64,000 nucleotides of DNA from Hippopus hippopus. Lineage: Eukaryota; Mollusca; Bivalvia; Cardiida; Cardiidae. Positions within the stretch are counted from its first letter, which is position 1. Each line of letters starts with the position of its first letter. This document shows, one piece after another, positions 63,501 to 64,000 of the stretch. The stretch is taken from the NCBI GenBank assembly GCA_946811185.2, contig OX328105.1, positions 53,692,845-53,756,844 of the forward strand, written 5' to 3'. A program made the translations under genes and the position numbers. The notes beneath the pieces are model-generated. The model was not told the DNA's origin. It worked only from the letters and a program-made list of their open reading frames with translations, and made no database searches.

Positions 63501-64000
63501 TTAAATTGCTATTACAGACTTACTTTAAGCCTATGCTCTTTTCCTTACAGCTTTTTTAAAAGATATCATCAGAAGCAACACAAAAGAAAACATGCTAGTG
63601 CAGTTTGTGATAAAACTATGGATCCTTGGTGACCACTAGGTAAGGATATGGATTTGCAATCAGGCAATGCTGAGATTAATTCCTCTAGGTGGCCCTGATC
63701 ACTTAGGAGTGTACTTGGACAAGGTAATGCAAAGCCCAAGCCAAGTAATGGTGAGACTAAGGGAAGGACTTAATAAATGTATTGCTGCAGTGATACGACT
63801 AAAATTCTCTTGAACGAAGTAAAATCCCAATGGTTTTTAAATGGTTTAAGTAAGAAAGGTGTACCTTAGCTCCAGCTCTGGTGTAACCTTGAACAAGATC
63901 TGCTTTAAACTGCTCCATTTTATACTCTGGGCTAGAGCCTAGTGGGCATGGGTTGATCTGATAGACAGTATACCCACAAAGATGGGCTGCCAGTTTGATA
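10250..64000 (-). CDS. DNHD1: Dynein heavy chain, DNHD1-like, C-terminal half (36 exons, 5' incomplete)
   Basis: Large microtubule-motor-type AAA+ protein; in vertebrates DNHD1 is linked to sperm flagellum assembly. Joining the 36 exons described separately gives about 2392 residues and a TAG stop at 10250-10252. Domain order in window residues: AAA4 (1-215), stalk coiled coil 1 (220-330), microtubule-binding domain (365-455), coiled coil 2 (455-525), linker and AAA5 (525-1230, with two acidic insertions), AAA6 (1231-1660), C-terminal domain (1661-2100), charged tail (2100-2392). Family landmarks include YLGPYHHNFR, MLIDPNGEGAAWL, DFRFYLSTPLP, GWVIIEDLHL and RYDCPVYMNK. Several motifs that are near-invariant in axonemal and cytoplasmic heavy chains are altered, and with the insertions this is why I prefer DNHD1. 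An unusual axonemal heavy chain is the alternative. The dynein assignment is very secure; the DNHD1 name is moderate. Tail, stem and AAA1-3 lie beyond the right edge. Confidence 0.8.
12042..12322 (-). CDS. DNHD1: Exon W35: end of dynein fold, start of acidic tail
   Basis: Begins SRQYQVTTLELNCPPPVETW, then KLSHAAIILNPGLPEDG. It corresponds to the last strand of a normal heavy chain ('V....L......W..RGVALL.QL'), where conventional proteins stop. This exon runs on into an acidic stretch (PEEESEGESEEADEELEELE). The next intron (10962-12041) holds MITE fragments at 11010-11140 and 11755-11975. Confidence 0.92.
12798..12921 (-). CDS. DNHD1: Exon W34: C-terminal domain, 'Y.CPVY'
   Basis: Reads NRALFAISSIYLKPVLHTES, QRAKKRYDCPVYMNK. 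It matches 'L....P.I..KP.........Y.CPVYKT..R', keeping the CPVY motif. The next intron (12323-12797) is short and contains one TTAA MITE copy (core 12450-12515). Confidence 0.95.
13472..13701 (-). mobile_element. TTAA MITE, 230 bp
   Basis: Reverse-orientation copy in the W33-W34 intron. Its left TTAA is intact, its right one mutated to TTAG. The palindromic core (13585-13651) is almost perfect. Confidence 0.85.
13922..14058 (-). CDS. DNHD1: Exon W33: C-terminal domain, 'G..I....L.GA.WD'
   Basis: Reads VMFECVVLDTDNTEEYDVDE, GGLFITNVHLQGAAWDYDND, CLMDAK. It matches 'EGVYV.GL.LEGA.WD....L.E', a hallmark near the C terminus of dynein heavy chains. Donor GTAAGC. The next intron (12922-13921) holds a near full-length TTAA MITE (13472-13701) and a TGTAGATC-arm foldback near 13790-13885. 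Confidence 0.95.
14395..14640. mobile_element. Second foldback family, copy
   Basis: Inner hairpin at 14560-14620 (GACCCAGGTCAGCTTGCACA); right arm ends CATTAAACCCCTTTTTC. Confidence 0.72.
14652..14930. mobile_element. Second foldback family, copy
   Basis: Best copy: the inner hairpin at 14707-14757 is almost perfect around GCGCAGTCCGCGC, and both arms are present. It lies directly beside the 14395-14640 copy, in opposite orientation. Confidence 0.78.
15181..15386 (-). CDS. DNHD1: Exon W32: C-terminal domain, 'W..GL.NP.A.LT'
   Basis: Reads MRKRHDQLGAFVKCGMIPTY, RLTKVWLGGLVNPEALLTSL, RQEKAVVSQCHIDD. It matches 'R...F..W...G.P..FWL.GFF.PQ.FLT..LQ..AR......D.L'. VWLGGLVNPEALLT is a clear cognate. 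Donor GTAAGT. The next intron (14059-15180) holds two second-family foldbacks. Confidence 0.94.
15397..15626 (+). mobile_element. TTAA MITE, left end decayed
   Basis: Core at 15455-15515 and an intact right end GGCAAAGGGTTAA. Its left end lies about 10 bases from the W32 splice acceptor, so it forms the acceptor-proximal part of the intron. Confidence 0.75.
16285..16486 (-). CDS. DNHD1: Exon W31: C-terminal domain, 'VP..W'
   Basis: Reads ECLWLNSVLCHIRQQISELQ, TTVLSLQEEHVPVSWIHPNS, HSLVSWLEG. It matches 'E..R.N.L...I...L..L..A.KG...MS..LE........VP..W....Y.S..PL..W..'. The next intron (15387-16284) holds a TTAA MITE starting about 10 bases from the W32 acceptor and a dispersed repeat near 15930-16115. 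Confidence 0.92.
16509..16737 (+). mobile_element. TTAA MITE, 229 bp
   Basis: Complete copy with both TTAA tetramers, about 25 bases upstream (in gene sense) of exon W31's acceptor side. Confidence 0.87.
17190..17440. mobile_element. Second foldback family, decayed copy
   Basis: Left arm and inner hairpin reduced; right arm recognisable as GGAGATGCATTAAAGCTCCT. Confidence 0.6.
17751..17979 (+). mobile_element. TTAA MITE, 229 bp
   Basis: One of the best preserved copies; its central palindrome has a perfect stem on both sides of GCTGGTTACCAGC. Confidence 0.9.
18088..18367 (-). CDS. DNHD1: Exon W30: C-terminal domain helices
   Basis: Reads SSVEFVTHLDHLFETQNMEA, LRSSLDLCVEELPPLLELGE, FNFPYHRPSMISLATASSTM. 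It sits where other heavy chains have 'V..M...ILE.LP..FD' but shows little residue identity; placement rests on continuity of splice phase. The next intron (16487-18087) holds several TTAA MITEs, including 16509-16737 and 17751-17979. Confidence 0.87.
19005..19205 (+). mobile_element. tRNA-derived SINE, second family
   Basis: B box ACAGGTTCAAATCCTGT; the body GACCCACTCAT and the tail GTAAGTTGTATAAACTTG match the element at 29930-30125. Confidence 0.65.
19223..19627. mobile_element. Dispersed non-autonomous element
   Basis: Starts AACAAGAGTGCCGTTGTCAC and ends CCTTTGGCGGCGTATAAAAA, with two internal repeats of ACCTTGACAATATGYRCTAG about 130 bases apart. No coding capacity and no clear terminal repeats. 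Confidence 0.55.
20038..20143 (-). CDS. DNHD1: Exon W29: 'F..HPNA' region
   Basis: Reads EPNEYAWWYDKNVDEEFTLP, then ALQLHASVEKEASVA. It takes the position of 'P....Y...I...P......FGLHPNA.I'; LQLHASVEK is the apparent remnant. The next intron (18368-20037) holds two adjacent decayed TTAA MITEs, a SINE (about 19005-19205) and another dispersed element (19223-19627). Confidence 0.87.
20497..20644 (-). CDS. DNHD1: Exon W28: replaced 'YGGRVTD' region
   Basis: Reads VVYENTAYCMFDRDYVSALV, then KTVLHNIYSDSSGTLVLGTV. Almost every dynein heavy chain has '.YGGRVTD..D.R.L...L' here; this one keeps the spacing (VYENTAYCMFDRD) but not the residues. This is one of the strongest signs of a DNHD1-type divergent chain. 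The next intron (20144-20496) is short, with a decayed MITE. Confidence 0.87.
20770..21225 (+). mobile_element. TTAA MITE, outer copy of second nested pair
   Basis: Starts TTAACCCTTTACCACACAAT, is interrupted at 20920, and resumes after 21148 with the family's right arm (AATGCTTTCAATTTGGAAG) to GCTAAAGAGTTAC. Without the insert it is 231 bases. The last TTAA is mutated to TTAC. Confidence 0.87.
20920..21148 (+). mobile_element. TTAA MITE, inner copy of second nested pair
   Basis: 229 bases including both TTAA tetramers, very close to the family consensus, same orientation as its host copy. The central palindrome (20975-21043) is nearly perfect. Confidence 0.9.
21225..21475. mobile_element. 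Second foldback family, copy
   Basis: Inner hairpin at 21380-21430 (GGCCCAGGTCAGCCTGCGCG); right end GCATTAAGCCCCCTTTTCAC. Confidence 0.75.
22245..22522 (-). CDS. DNHD1: Exon W27: end of AAA6
   Basis: Reads QENQNVRNIAFAITVIQAML, VARQLFGAQGLSLYYPFTSV, TSQAITLALSRYMRPAEDES. It matches 'LLF.L..FHA...ER..FGPLGWN..Y.F...DL..S...L..Y'. The next intron (20645-22244) has a nested MITE pair (20770-21225) and a second-family foldback (about 21225-21475). Confidence 0.94.
22970..23002 (+). repeat. Mariner left terminal inverted repeat
   Basis: Starts CGAGGGCTGTTCGATATGTA just inside the TA duplication; pairs with 24276-24308 with one mismatch (C against T at the eighth base). Confidence 0.95.
23162..24235 (+). 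pseudogene. Mariner transposase (DD34D type), disabled
   Basis: Cut-and-paste transposase. The frame opens 21 bases upstream (23141), but MVGKRIKN at 23162 is the likelier start. Counting from 23141: helix-turn-helix region (residues 50-125), the WIPHIL linker motif (132-137), the catalytic core with D266 in HDNAPSH and D301 in YSPDLAPCD, 34 residues apart as in mariners. The first catalytic Asp, normally GDETW, is Glu (GEETW, residue 171, codon 23651-23653). A TGA at 24098-24100 interrupts the frame after RRYKS; 44 more codons typical of the mariner C terminus remain open to TAA at 24233. CGA to TGA is the simplest cause. Confidence 0.92.
24276..24308 (-). repeat. Mariner right terminal inverted repeat
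   Basis: Reverse complement reads CGAGGGTTGTTCGATATGTA and onward; followed by TA at 24309-24310. Confidence 0.95.
24376..24615 (-). CDS. DNHD1: Exon W26: AAA6, 'FR.WLT..P...FP' region
   Basis: Reads SKFSVWITCEPNSQVPDFLI then LNLHKISWNHITMDLVLGYG, with a Gly-rich acidic tail (GGDNAGEMSTEGGEPP). It corresponds to 'FRLWLTS.P...FP..ILQ..IK.T.EPP'. The acceptor is TATAG followed by CA. The next intron (22523-24375) holds a TTAA MITE split by a mariner. Confidence 0.9.
25643..25829 (-). CDS. DNHD1: Exon W25: AAA6, 'GWV.L.N.HL' motif
   Basis: Reads SVTIEHVRIGEGSEVLVEEA, NDGWVIIEDLHLAQEKFCNQ. It is the cognate of 'LSLGQGQ...A......G.WV.LQNCHL...WL..LE'. The GQGQ signature is reduced to GEGSE. Donor GTAAGA. 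The next intron (24616-25642) holds two adjacent TTAA MITEs and a dispersed repeat near 24830-25000. Confidence 0.93.
26782..26942 (-). CDS. DNHD1: Exon W24: AAA6, 'P.IF.LSPG' region
   Basis: Reads DQSEFSLQDTLNDSKQHLGI, LLLLPQNLSDSQSQPVTRLK and ends PPVEVLFKLAK. It occupies the place of 'S....P.IF.LSPGADP...L..LA'; LGILLLLPQNLSD replaces the usual LSPG motif. The next intron (25830-26781) has about four decayed TTAA MITE copies in a row. Confidence 0.88.
27795..28330. mobile_element. Second foldback family, two adjacent copies in inverse orientation
   Basis: Copies at about 27795-28050 and 28080-28330, both with an inner hairpin and GATGCATTAA-type arms, in the W23-W24 intron next to the W23 donor. 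Confidence 0.72.
28350..28529 (-). CDS. DNHD1: Exon W23: AAA6, 'F..LLL.R.LRPDR'
   Basis: Starts with a small Ser/Thr-rich insertion (ETRPGSTETTKSEKEDTSKS), then LGPLSDFHQLLLIRMLRPDR followed by LPVALAKYINKYLS. The second part is the classic 'LS.FQ.LLL.R.LRPDR...A...FV...LG' signature. The next intron (26943-28349) has two TTAA MITEs and two second-family foldbacks side by side. Confidence 0.95.
29562..29804 (-). CDS. DNHD1: Exon W22: AAA6, 'W..WY....PE..PLP'
   Basis: 81 codons: DDPPDWLPMEKWEDILALSV, LPGALDSICVHFAQNSDSWK, SWYKCDYPEREPLPISVTGA. It matches 'WL....W..I..L..L..F..L...F......W..WY....PE..PLP..W'. The next intron (28530-29561) holds two decayed TTAA MITEs and a TGTAGATCA-arm foldback remnant. 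Confidence 0.93.
29886..29929 (+). repeat. CATA microsatellite
   Basis: About ten copies of the tetramer ACAT/CATA with one interruption (CATAAATACATA). Confidence 0.9.
29930..30125 (+). mobile_element. tRNA-derived SINE, second family
   Basis: A-box-like TAGTCGTGAGGTAGAGTGTC and B box GAGTTCGATCC, followed by GCCCACTCATTCAGC and a tail TATAAGTTGCAAGAACTTG; a CATA microsatellite precedes it. Confidence 0.7.
30719..30828 (-). CDS. DNHD1: Exon W21: AAA6 start
   Basis: Reads ESLYEEDCLLFATLICLNIQ, then AEGGENFTNEEMSLLLQ. It matches 'RGLFE.DKLLFSF.L...I....G.I...EW..LL'. The next intron (29805-30718) holds a microsatellite (29886-29929) and a tRNA-derived SINE (about 29930-30125). Confidence 0.92.
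31414..31600 (-). CDS. DNHD1: Exon W20: end of insertion, helix before AAA6
   Basis: The first 35 codons are still insertion (ESASTSAAQRFVAGTESEDL). It then reads SNLSANQIKQLMDRLTGLVY followed by RRVRE, the cognate of 'R...L...LT..VY..V.RGLFE'. Donor GTAAGT. The next intron (30829-31413) has a decayed TTAA MITE whose palindromic core is near 31190-31255. Confidence 0.85.
32038..32290. mobile_element. Second foldback family, copy
   Basis: Starts CCATGCTCTGGCTAAAGGGG; inner hairpin GCCCAGGTCAGCCTGCGAGA at 32207-32250; ends GAAGCCCCCTTTTCACAGAG. Confidence 0.75.
32323..32515 (-). CDS. DNHD1: Exon W19: Ser/Asp-rich insertion
   Basis: 64 codons of polar low-complexity sequence (LFEDDDDSASAEGDRKPRIG, SSSSRGSRDDTAGQGTDKDT). 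Conventional heavy chains have nothing here. Splice sites are clean and the phase is kept (0 in, 1 out). The next intron (31601-32322) has a decayed MITE and a second-family foldback (about 32038-32290). Confidence 0.8.
32737..32965 (+). mobile_element. TTAA MITE, inner copy of third nested pair
   Basis: 229 bases, near consensus. It interrupts an older, left-truncated copy whose core lies at 32615-32690 and whose right arm resumes after 32965 (GATGCTTTAAATCTGGCTGA) and ends GATAAAGAGTTAC near 33017. Confidence 0.88.
33624..33854 (-). CDS. DNHD1: Exon W18: AAA5-AAA6 boundary
   Basis: 77 codons in phase 0: LSNRLQDTINLLDDLDTLKD, ELYPLARRAAMLYAIVRSLQ, SIHKEYQFSLAYFMYLFDEA. It matches 'R..Y.PVA.RGS.LYFV...L..I..MYQFSL..F..LF'. 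The exon ends with GGELPEGFGFNLKMDE, where a second insertion begins. The next intron (32516-33623) has a nested MITE pair with the inner copy at 32737-32965. Confidence 0.94.
34095..34265. repeat. Foldback family with TGTAGATCA arms
   Basis: GCAGCCAGTGTAGATCAAGA pairs with GATCTACACTGTCTAC across AGTGCT. Related palindromes lie near 4770-4850, 13790-13885, 29350-29415 and 43318-43400. Confidence 0.65.
34334..34698 (-). CDS. DNHD1: Exon W17: AAA5 large exon
   Basis: At 365 bases this is the longest exon apart from the last. It reads RRILCHQDFRFYLSTPLPKP, then ASTTTIINFGVSHDTLTEDL, RAFARIRPELFSERAIALKN and ends FTNAKIE. This is the strongly conserved 'FRFYL.TKL.NP...PE......IINF.VT..GLE.QLL......RPELE' block. 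Donor GTGGGG is weak but the phase and next exon support it. The next intron (33855-34333) has a foldback with TGTAGATCA arms. Confidence 0.94.
35630..35890. mobile_element. Second foldback family, copy
   Basis: Both arms visible (TTCTGTGAAAAGGGATTCAA; GATGCATTTAACCCCCTTTT), inner hairpin eroded. Confidence 0.7.
35946..36094 (-). CDS. DNHD1: Exon W16: AAA5, 'AI..G.PLLL.N' segment
   Basis: Reads RSDPHVILTLEKAIMRGKPV, then LLRNCEEHIDNIITPLMHHR. It matches the AAA5 block 'L..AI..G.PLL.E.V.E.LDP.L.PLL'. The exon ends in a polar stretch (NTAEENDRNE). The next intron (34699-35945) holds two decayed TTAA MITEs and a second-family foldback (about 35630-35890). Confidence 0.92.
37095..37323 (-). mobile_element. 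TTAA MITE, left end decayed
   Basis: Reverse orientation; right end GTGGTAAAGGGTTAA intact, left TTAA lost. Confidence 0.8.
37593..37808 (-). mobile_element. TTAA MITE, 216 bp
   Basis: Reverse orientation, both TTAA tetramers present, with a small internal deletion in the left arm. Confidence 0.85.
38590..38835. mobile_element. Second foldback family, copy
   Basis: Arms CATGCTCTGTAAATGGGGGA and GACGCATTAAACCCCCTTTT; inner hairpin at 38637-38685. Confidence 0.72.
39209..39477 (+). mobile_element. 269-bp foldback element, copy 2, inside a SINE
   Basis: Same ends and length as 8358-8626. It interrupts a SINE tail (39135-39208 and 39478-39545); the unbroken counterpart is at 6360-6485. Confidence 0.87.
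40176..40404 (+). mobile_element. TTAA MITE, 229 bp
   Basis: Complete. Its right TTAA (40401-40404) is also the left TTAA of a neighbouring reverse-orientation copy that runs to 40584. Confidence 0.87.
40401..40584 (-). mobile_element. TTAA MITE, shortened, sharing a TTAA with its neighbour
   Basis: Reverse orientation, core at 40507-40562, with a deletion in the right arm. Abutment at a single TTAA suggests sequential insertion at the same tetramer. Confidence 0.75.
41465..41733 (+). mobile_element. 269-bp foldback element, copy 3
   Basis: Same length as the other two, with arm substitutions; 2 kb from copy 2 in the same intron and orientation. Confidence 0.87.
41927..42148 (+). mobile_element. 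TTAA MITE, 222 bp
   Basis: Both TTAA tetramers present; the left arm has lost a few bases (TTAACCTTTCAATCCCGAG). Confidence 0.85.
42155..42460 (+). mobile_element. SINE-like element with tRNA-like head
   Basis: Head AATAGCTCAAGTGGTAAAGA resembles an A box and GAAGGTTGAATCCCAT a decayed B box, followed by about 220 bp of unrecognised body. Confidence 0.55.
43875..44103 (-). mobile_element. TTAA MITE, 229 bp, first of a three-copy run
   Basis: Complete reverse copy. A plus-orientation copy follows at 44100-44325 sharing TTAA, then a third decayed reverse copy to about 44545, making a head-to-tail cluster. Confidence 0.87.
44100..44325 (+). mobile_element. TTAA MITE, second of the run
   Basis: Core at 44155-44220; right TTAA mutated (GGAGTGAA). 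Confidence 0.78.
44643..44802 (-). CDS. DNHD1: Exon W15: AAA5 'LIDP' motif
   Basis: Reads DFGPRQLENAAILCSSWQRP and PMLIDPNGEGAAWLGHL. It matches 'F..ENGI....RWPL.IDPQ.QA..WI', a landmark of AAA5. Donor GTCAGT is non-standard at +3 but followed correctly in phase. The next intron is the longest (36095-44642, 8.5 kb). Confidence 0.93.
44895..45160 (+). repeat. Dispersed repeat (AACAAGAxCxxCxCATGC family)
   Basis: Similar stretches occur at 55555-55790, 24830-25000, 15930-16115 and 47660-47800, sharing TGGTGCC, TTTTCAGTGAAAATTC, GGGGCATA and GTTACCTG-type blocks in the same order. Class unknown. Confidence 0.6.
45222..45677 (-). mobile_element. TTAA MITE, outer copy of a nested pair
   Basis: Minus-orientation copy beginning TTAACTCTTTACCA and ending GGTAAGGGGTTAA. 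Removing the inner insertion and one TTAA leaves 231 bases, the family length. Confidence 0.88.
45297..45525 (+). mobile_element. TTAA MITE, inner copy (229 bp), defines the ends
   Basis: Family description: 221 bp between two TTAA tetramers; outer ends CYCTTTACCA and TGGTAAAGRG are inverted repeats; a central palindrome of about 65 bp runs from AAAACATTGTGGGAAAAGGA to its reverse complement around GCTGGTAACCAGC; no coding capacity. TTAA target duplication with C-rich tips points to piggyBac-type mobilisation. This copy sits in the outer copy at GTAGCTTAAATGAC, duplicating exactly TTAA. Confidence 0.9.
45951..46178 (-). CDS. DNHD1: Exon W14: acidic insertion rejoining AAA5
   Basis: Begins DRESPVLEERHESDEQMEEQ, continues acidic and Ser/Gln-rich, then turns into ordinary AAA5 sequence (YSKYIKSLIKLLIGENVLNE then WIKE), the cognate of 'LLGDP..IR.W'. 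The exon joins the insertion to the fold. The next intron (44803-45950) holds the clearest nested MITE pair (45222-45677). Confidence 0.85.
46740..47050 (+). mobile_element. tRNA-derived SINE
   Basis: The head (46740-46815) has a polymerase III A box (TAGCTCAGTCAGTAGCG) and B box (GAGTTCGATCC) and a GCCGAGC/GCTCGGC outer stem. The cloverleaf is imperfect, so it is not a plain tRNA gene. The body and tail (TATAACCGAAATAATGTTTA) recur at 290-540, 6360-6485, 7840-8095, 52255-52350 and 60430-60665. Bivalve SINEs with conserved central domains look like this. Confidence 0.8.
47229..47391 (-). CDS. DNHD1: Exon W13: Glu/Lys-rich insertion before AAA5
   Basis: 54 codons made almost entirely of E, D and K (for example EEQEQEEEKEEEKKDPEKEG). 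It has no counterpart in canonical dynein heavy chains and is likely disordered or a single charged helix. It is supported as coding by intact splice sites and matching phase on both sides, despite low complexity. The next intron (46179-47228) holds a SINE (46740-47050) and MITE fragments. Confidence 0.82.
47943..48171 (+). mobile_element. TTAA MITE, 229 bp
   Basis: Complete copy within the W12-W13 intron, about 90 bases from the W12 donor. Confidence 0.87.
48260..48378 (-). CDS. DNHD1: Exon W12: linker to AAA5, start of acidic insertion
   Basis: Reads GRVIDWSIDFLKTASGASQV, then YDVDYTSALLGEEDANKKEK. The first half occupies the place where conventional heavy chains have the short linker and 'L.G....R.W' motif; the second half opens an insertion that continues in W13 and W14. 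The following intron (47392-48259) contains two TTAA MITEs and a short dispersed repeat near 47660-47800. Confidence 0.85.
48393..48623 (+). mobile_element. TTAA MITE, 231 bp
   Basis: Diverged copy starting 15 bases from the W12 splice acceptor; both TTAA tetramers recognisable. Confidence 0.8.
48911..49139 (-). mobile_element. TTAA MITE, 229 bp
   Basis: Reverse orientation, both TTAA tetramers intact, near-perfect palindrome at 49018-49086. Confidence 0.9.
49371..49590 (-). CDS. DNHD1: Exon W11: post-stalk helix and AAA5 entry
   Basis: Reads ILKGERQRCQQIYDSYQRRL, CAMAAGFATYLGPYHHNFRR and then RERGIPLVIDSIDGLK. This is the dynein 'L.GE..RW......Y...L....GD.L..A.F..YLGPF...YR' block, slightly altered (CAMAAGF). 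Donor GTATGT. The next intron (48379-49370) holds two TTAA MITEs, 48393-48623 and 48911-49139. Confidence 0.93.
50282..50522 (-). CDS. DNHD1: Exon W10: stalk coiled coil 2
   Basis: 80 codons beginning RYHRMMISKVKPLHQKVDET, with leucine-spaced heptads through LENKRKALEVRLSGLAKGFE to KKMLETAAQLRK. It is the return strand of the stalk; canonical dyneins have 'Y..V...V.PK...L..A' at this point. Donor GTGTGT. The following intron (49591-50281) holds a TTAA MITE (about 49668-49903) and a small foldback fragment near 50130-50240. Confidence 0.92.
50545..51930 (-). mobile_element. SINE split by the 158-bp repeat element
   Basis: The SINE halves are 50545-50672 and 51776-51930. Together they follow the same order as the unbroken SINE at 7840-8095 (GCTTTCC... 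then CCATCATT-like, AATGATCAGC, GACTTTCGTCAAT). Confidence 0.75.
50673..51775 (-). mobile_element. Repeat element with 158-bp tandem units (copy 2)
   Basis: Inverted relative of 1521-2956, with about two fewer units (1103 against 1436 bp). It shares the same two ends and splits a SINE (50545-50672 and 51776-51930). A frame across the units on the plus strand (51065-51376) also exists in copy 1, but only because the repeats match. Confidence 0.82.
52441..52666 (+). mobile_element. TTAA MITE, 226 bp
   Basis: Diverged copy in the W9-W10 intron; a second decayed copy lies just to its left (52043-52246). Confidence 0.78.
52821..52988 (-). CDS. DNHD1: Exon W9: microtubule-binding domain core
   Basis: Reads FIEELMSFDDNQLPEPTLNL, VEPYLKKPSFDPDTLERKTS and NSACGALCKWVRGVV. 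The 'L..YL..P.F.P......S.A...LC.WV' signature is the most conserved part of the dynein microtubule-binding domain, so this protein probably still binds microtubules. The next intron (50523-52820) contains a SINE split by a 1.1-kb repeat element and two TTAA MITEs. Confidence 0.93.
53410..53476 (-). CDS. DNHD1: Exon W8: microtubule-binding domain, first part
   Basis: A short exon of 67 bases: LKSPSADLTWQKGAKRQMANLER. It lines up with the dynein 'W..AK..M.....FL..L' element at the entry of the microtubule-binding domain. It is too short to be found as an open reading frame and is supported by phase and both splice sites. The next intron (52989-53409) holds a decayed TTAA MITE near 53128-53301. 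Confidence 0.85.
53730..53935. repeat. Single-unit relative of the 158-bp repeat
   Basis: Contains CACTGACCTTGACCTTTGAC and a diverged unit ending in AAGCAAAGCAGTATTCCC, like the flank of the larger elements, without tandem copies. Confidence 0.6.
54186..55086. mobile_element. Repeat element with 145-bp tandem units
   Basis: About five diverged units of 144-145 bp (CTGACCAAGTTTCATGAG-type anchors at 54492, 54636, 54781, 54926), flanked by GTGCTCACCTGAG on the left and CTTAGGTGAGCT on the right, which are inverted. Minus-strand open frames across it are by-products of the repeats. Confidence 0.8.
55124..55298 (-). CDS. DNHD1: Exon W7: coiled coil 1 into microtubule-binding domain
   Basis: Reads ALPEYQVAHERAVYKAIAIV, then ADTKKVVQNIDIEKLHELRA and MQKPIIDIEDLMAAIIMI. 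It matches the canonical 'L..A.PAL..A..AL..L...DI.E.KS...PP..V...M.AV' block. Donor GTGAGT. The following intron (53477-55123) holds the 145-bp repeat element, a TTAA MITE (53940 to about 54168) and a single-unit relative of the 158-bp repeat near 53730-53930. Confidence 0.9.
55888..55992 (-). CDS. DNHD1: Exon W6: stalk coiled coil 1, continued
   Basis: Exactly 35 codons, phase 0 on both sides: GTIKILSQIGQDTAITEQQ then IKVVKAQLDKISKLKK. Helical and charged, as expected for coiled coil 1. The following intron (55299-55887) holds a degraded TTAA MITE (about 55310-55527) and a copy of the dispersed repeat seen also at 44895-45160. Confidence 0.88.
56245..56816. mobile_element. Non-autonomous TIR element rich in TCCGTT
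   Basis: Ends AAGCCTTGGTCACACCGAGC and, inverted, AAGGCTTGGTCAGACTGGCT, continuing imperfectly for about 36 bp. The interior is full of TCCGTT and TCCGGT motifs on one strand and contains a palindrome at 56369-56411 (TCCGGTGGGAAGTTTTGAGC). No coding capacity. The target duplication is unclear, so I do not assign a superfamily. Confidence 0.75.
57157..57386 (+). mobile_element. TTAA MITE, inner copy of fourth nested pair
   Basis: Begins TTAATTCTTTACCGCACAAT and ends CTGGTAAAGTGATAA (final tetramer mutated). The host is a minus-orientation copy starting at 57107 (TTAACTCTTTACTACAAAAC) that resumes as GATGACAAATCAATTTATAA after the insert and then decays. Confidence 0.78.
57523..57571 (+). repeat. 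T22-G27 homopolymer tract
   Basis: 22 T followed directly by 27 G within the W5-W6 intron. The G run could form quadruplexes; its length in the assembly is unreliable. Confidence 0.9.
58185..58771. repeat. 75-bp minisatellite with inverted first unit
   Basis: About seven units of 73-75 bp with GCTCGGGGCGACATGATTCA and TTTCCAAGTCCCCTGCCACC. Anchors are at 58261, 58334, 58409, 58484, 58559, 58632 and 58707. The leftmost unit is inverted, so 58185-58325 is a large palindrome. Minus-strand frames stay open because 75 is divisible by three. Confidence 0.9.
59204..59360 (-). CDS. DNHD1: Exon W5: start of stalk coiled coil 1
   Basis: 52 codons after a one-base join, rich in charged residues with a heptad pattern (LQQIRRENEIASKLKKNLEH and MIVLEERKQ). 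It begins the long antiparallel stalk that carries the microtubule-binding domain. The next intron (55993-59203, 3.2 kb) holds a TTAA MITE near 58800-59010, the 75-bp minisatellite, a T/G homopolymer tract, a MITE pair near 57107-57430 and the TCCGTT-rich element. Confidence 0.87.
59674..59902 (+). mobile_element. TTAA MITE, 229 bp
   Basis: Complete plus copy, 16 bases from a reverse-orientation copy that ends at 59658. Confidence 0.85.
60430..60665 (-). mobile_element. SINE, reverse orientation
   Basis: Contains GGAGTTTAACGCTGTTTTAA, the complement of the tail seen at 46990-47030, and ends near a decayed tRNA-like head (TGGCATCAAACTCGAAACCA). Confidence 0.65.
60695..60845 (-). CDS. DNHD1: Exon W4: end of AAA4 leading to the stalk
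   Basis: Reads SVSWLTAIQRENIAHMLASM and then LRQQDGQEKDAGEYRHITNT followed by AYEKFVER. It corresponds to the helix before the stalk (canonical 'S...Y..ELRR..YVTP.SYLE.I'); ITNTAYEKFV is the cognate of VTPTSYLEFI. The next intron (59361-60694) holds two adjacent TTAA MITEs (about 59430-59658 and 59674-59902) and a SINE remnant (about 60430-60665). Confidence 0.9.
60909..61133 (-). mobile_element. TTAA MITE, 225 bp
   Basis: Reverse orientation, both TTAA tetramers present; core 61019-61080 has lost part of one stem. Confidence 0.82.
61574..61803 (-). mobile_element. TTAA MITE, 230 bp, beside a splice donor
   Basis: Reverse orientation, both TTAA tetramers present; its right end is 21 bases from the end of exon W3. 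Another copy ends at 61484. Confidence 0.87.
61825..61988 (-). CDS. DNHD1: Exon W3: AAA4, 'FP.L...TIDWF' segment
   Basis: Reads K/TVRNNFRVCLICGDG, REYPSFTKNVNFIWF and PHWSKTQLVDHARYHLD. It matches the canonical 'VR.NLH.VL..SP.G...R...R.FP.LVNC.TIDWF..WP..AL..VA' block. CICGDG replaces the usual CMSPVG, a divergent feature. Donor GTAAGT. The following intron (60846-61824) holds three TTAA MITEs, one ending 21 bases from the splice donor. Confidence 0.92.
62346..62532 (+). mobile_element. TTAA MITE, internal deletion (187 bp)
   Basis: Both ends intact but one arm of the palindrome is missing: the sequence jumps from AAATGCTGGTA directly into CCCTATCAAGG, consistent with hairpin slippage. Confidence 0.82.
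62942..63147 (-). CDS. DNHD1: Exon W2: AAA4 Walker B region
   Basis: Reads GEKILLLLHEEELFEEDFLVFL and onward to DVAWNFFL (middle part IEFINGGSISHLFQYEEQ). It matches the AAA4 stretch usually written FLFTDTQI..E.FLEDINNLLNSGEVPNLF. The Walker B Asp position is Glu-rich (HEEE) here. Donor GTAAGT and acceptor CAG are both strong. The following intron (61989-62941) contains two TTAA MITEs, one shortened. Confidence 0.9.
63865..64000 (-). CDS. DNHD1: Exon W1: AAA4, after Walker A
   Basis: Reads one partial base plus 45 codons, including LAAHLCGYTVYQI and EYKMEQFKADLVQGYTRAG. This aligns with the dynein AAA4 segment that follows the P-loop (LAA..AGY..FQI, then the 'EFREDLK..YR.AG' helix). The donor is GTACAC; phase 0 exit. 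The exon is cut by the window edge, so the P-loop itself cannot be judged. The next intron (63148-63864) holds a TTAA MITE near 63219-63440 and a SINE-like stretch near 63600-63840. Confidence 0.85.
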
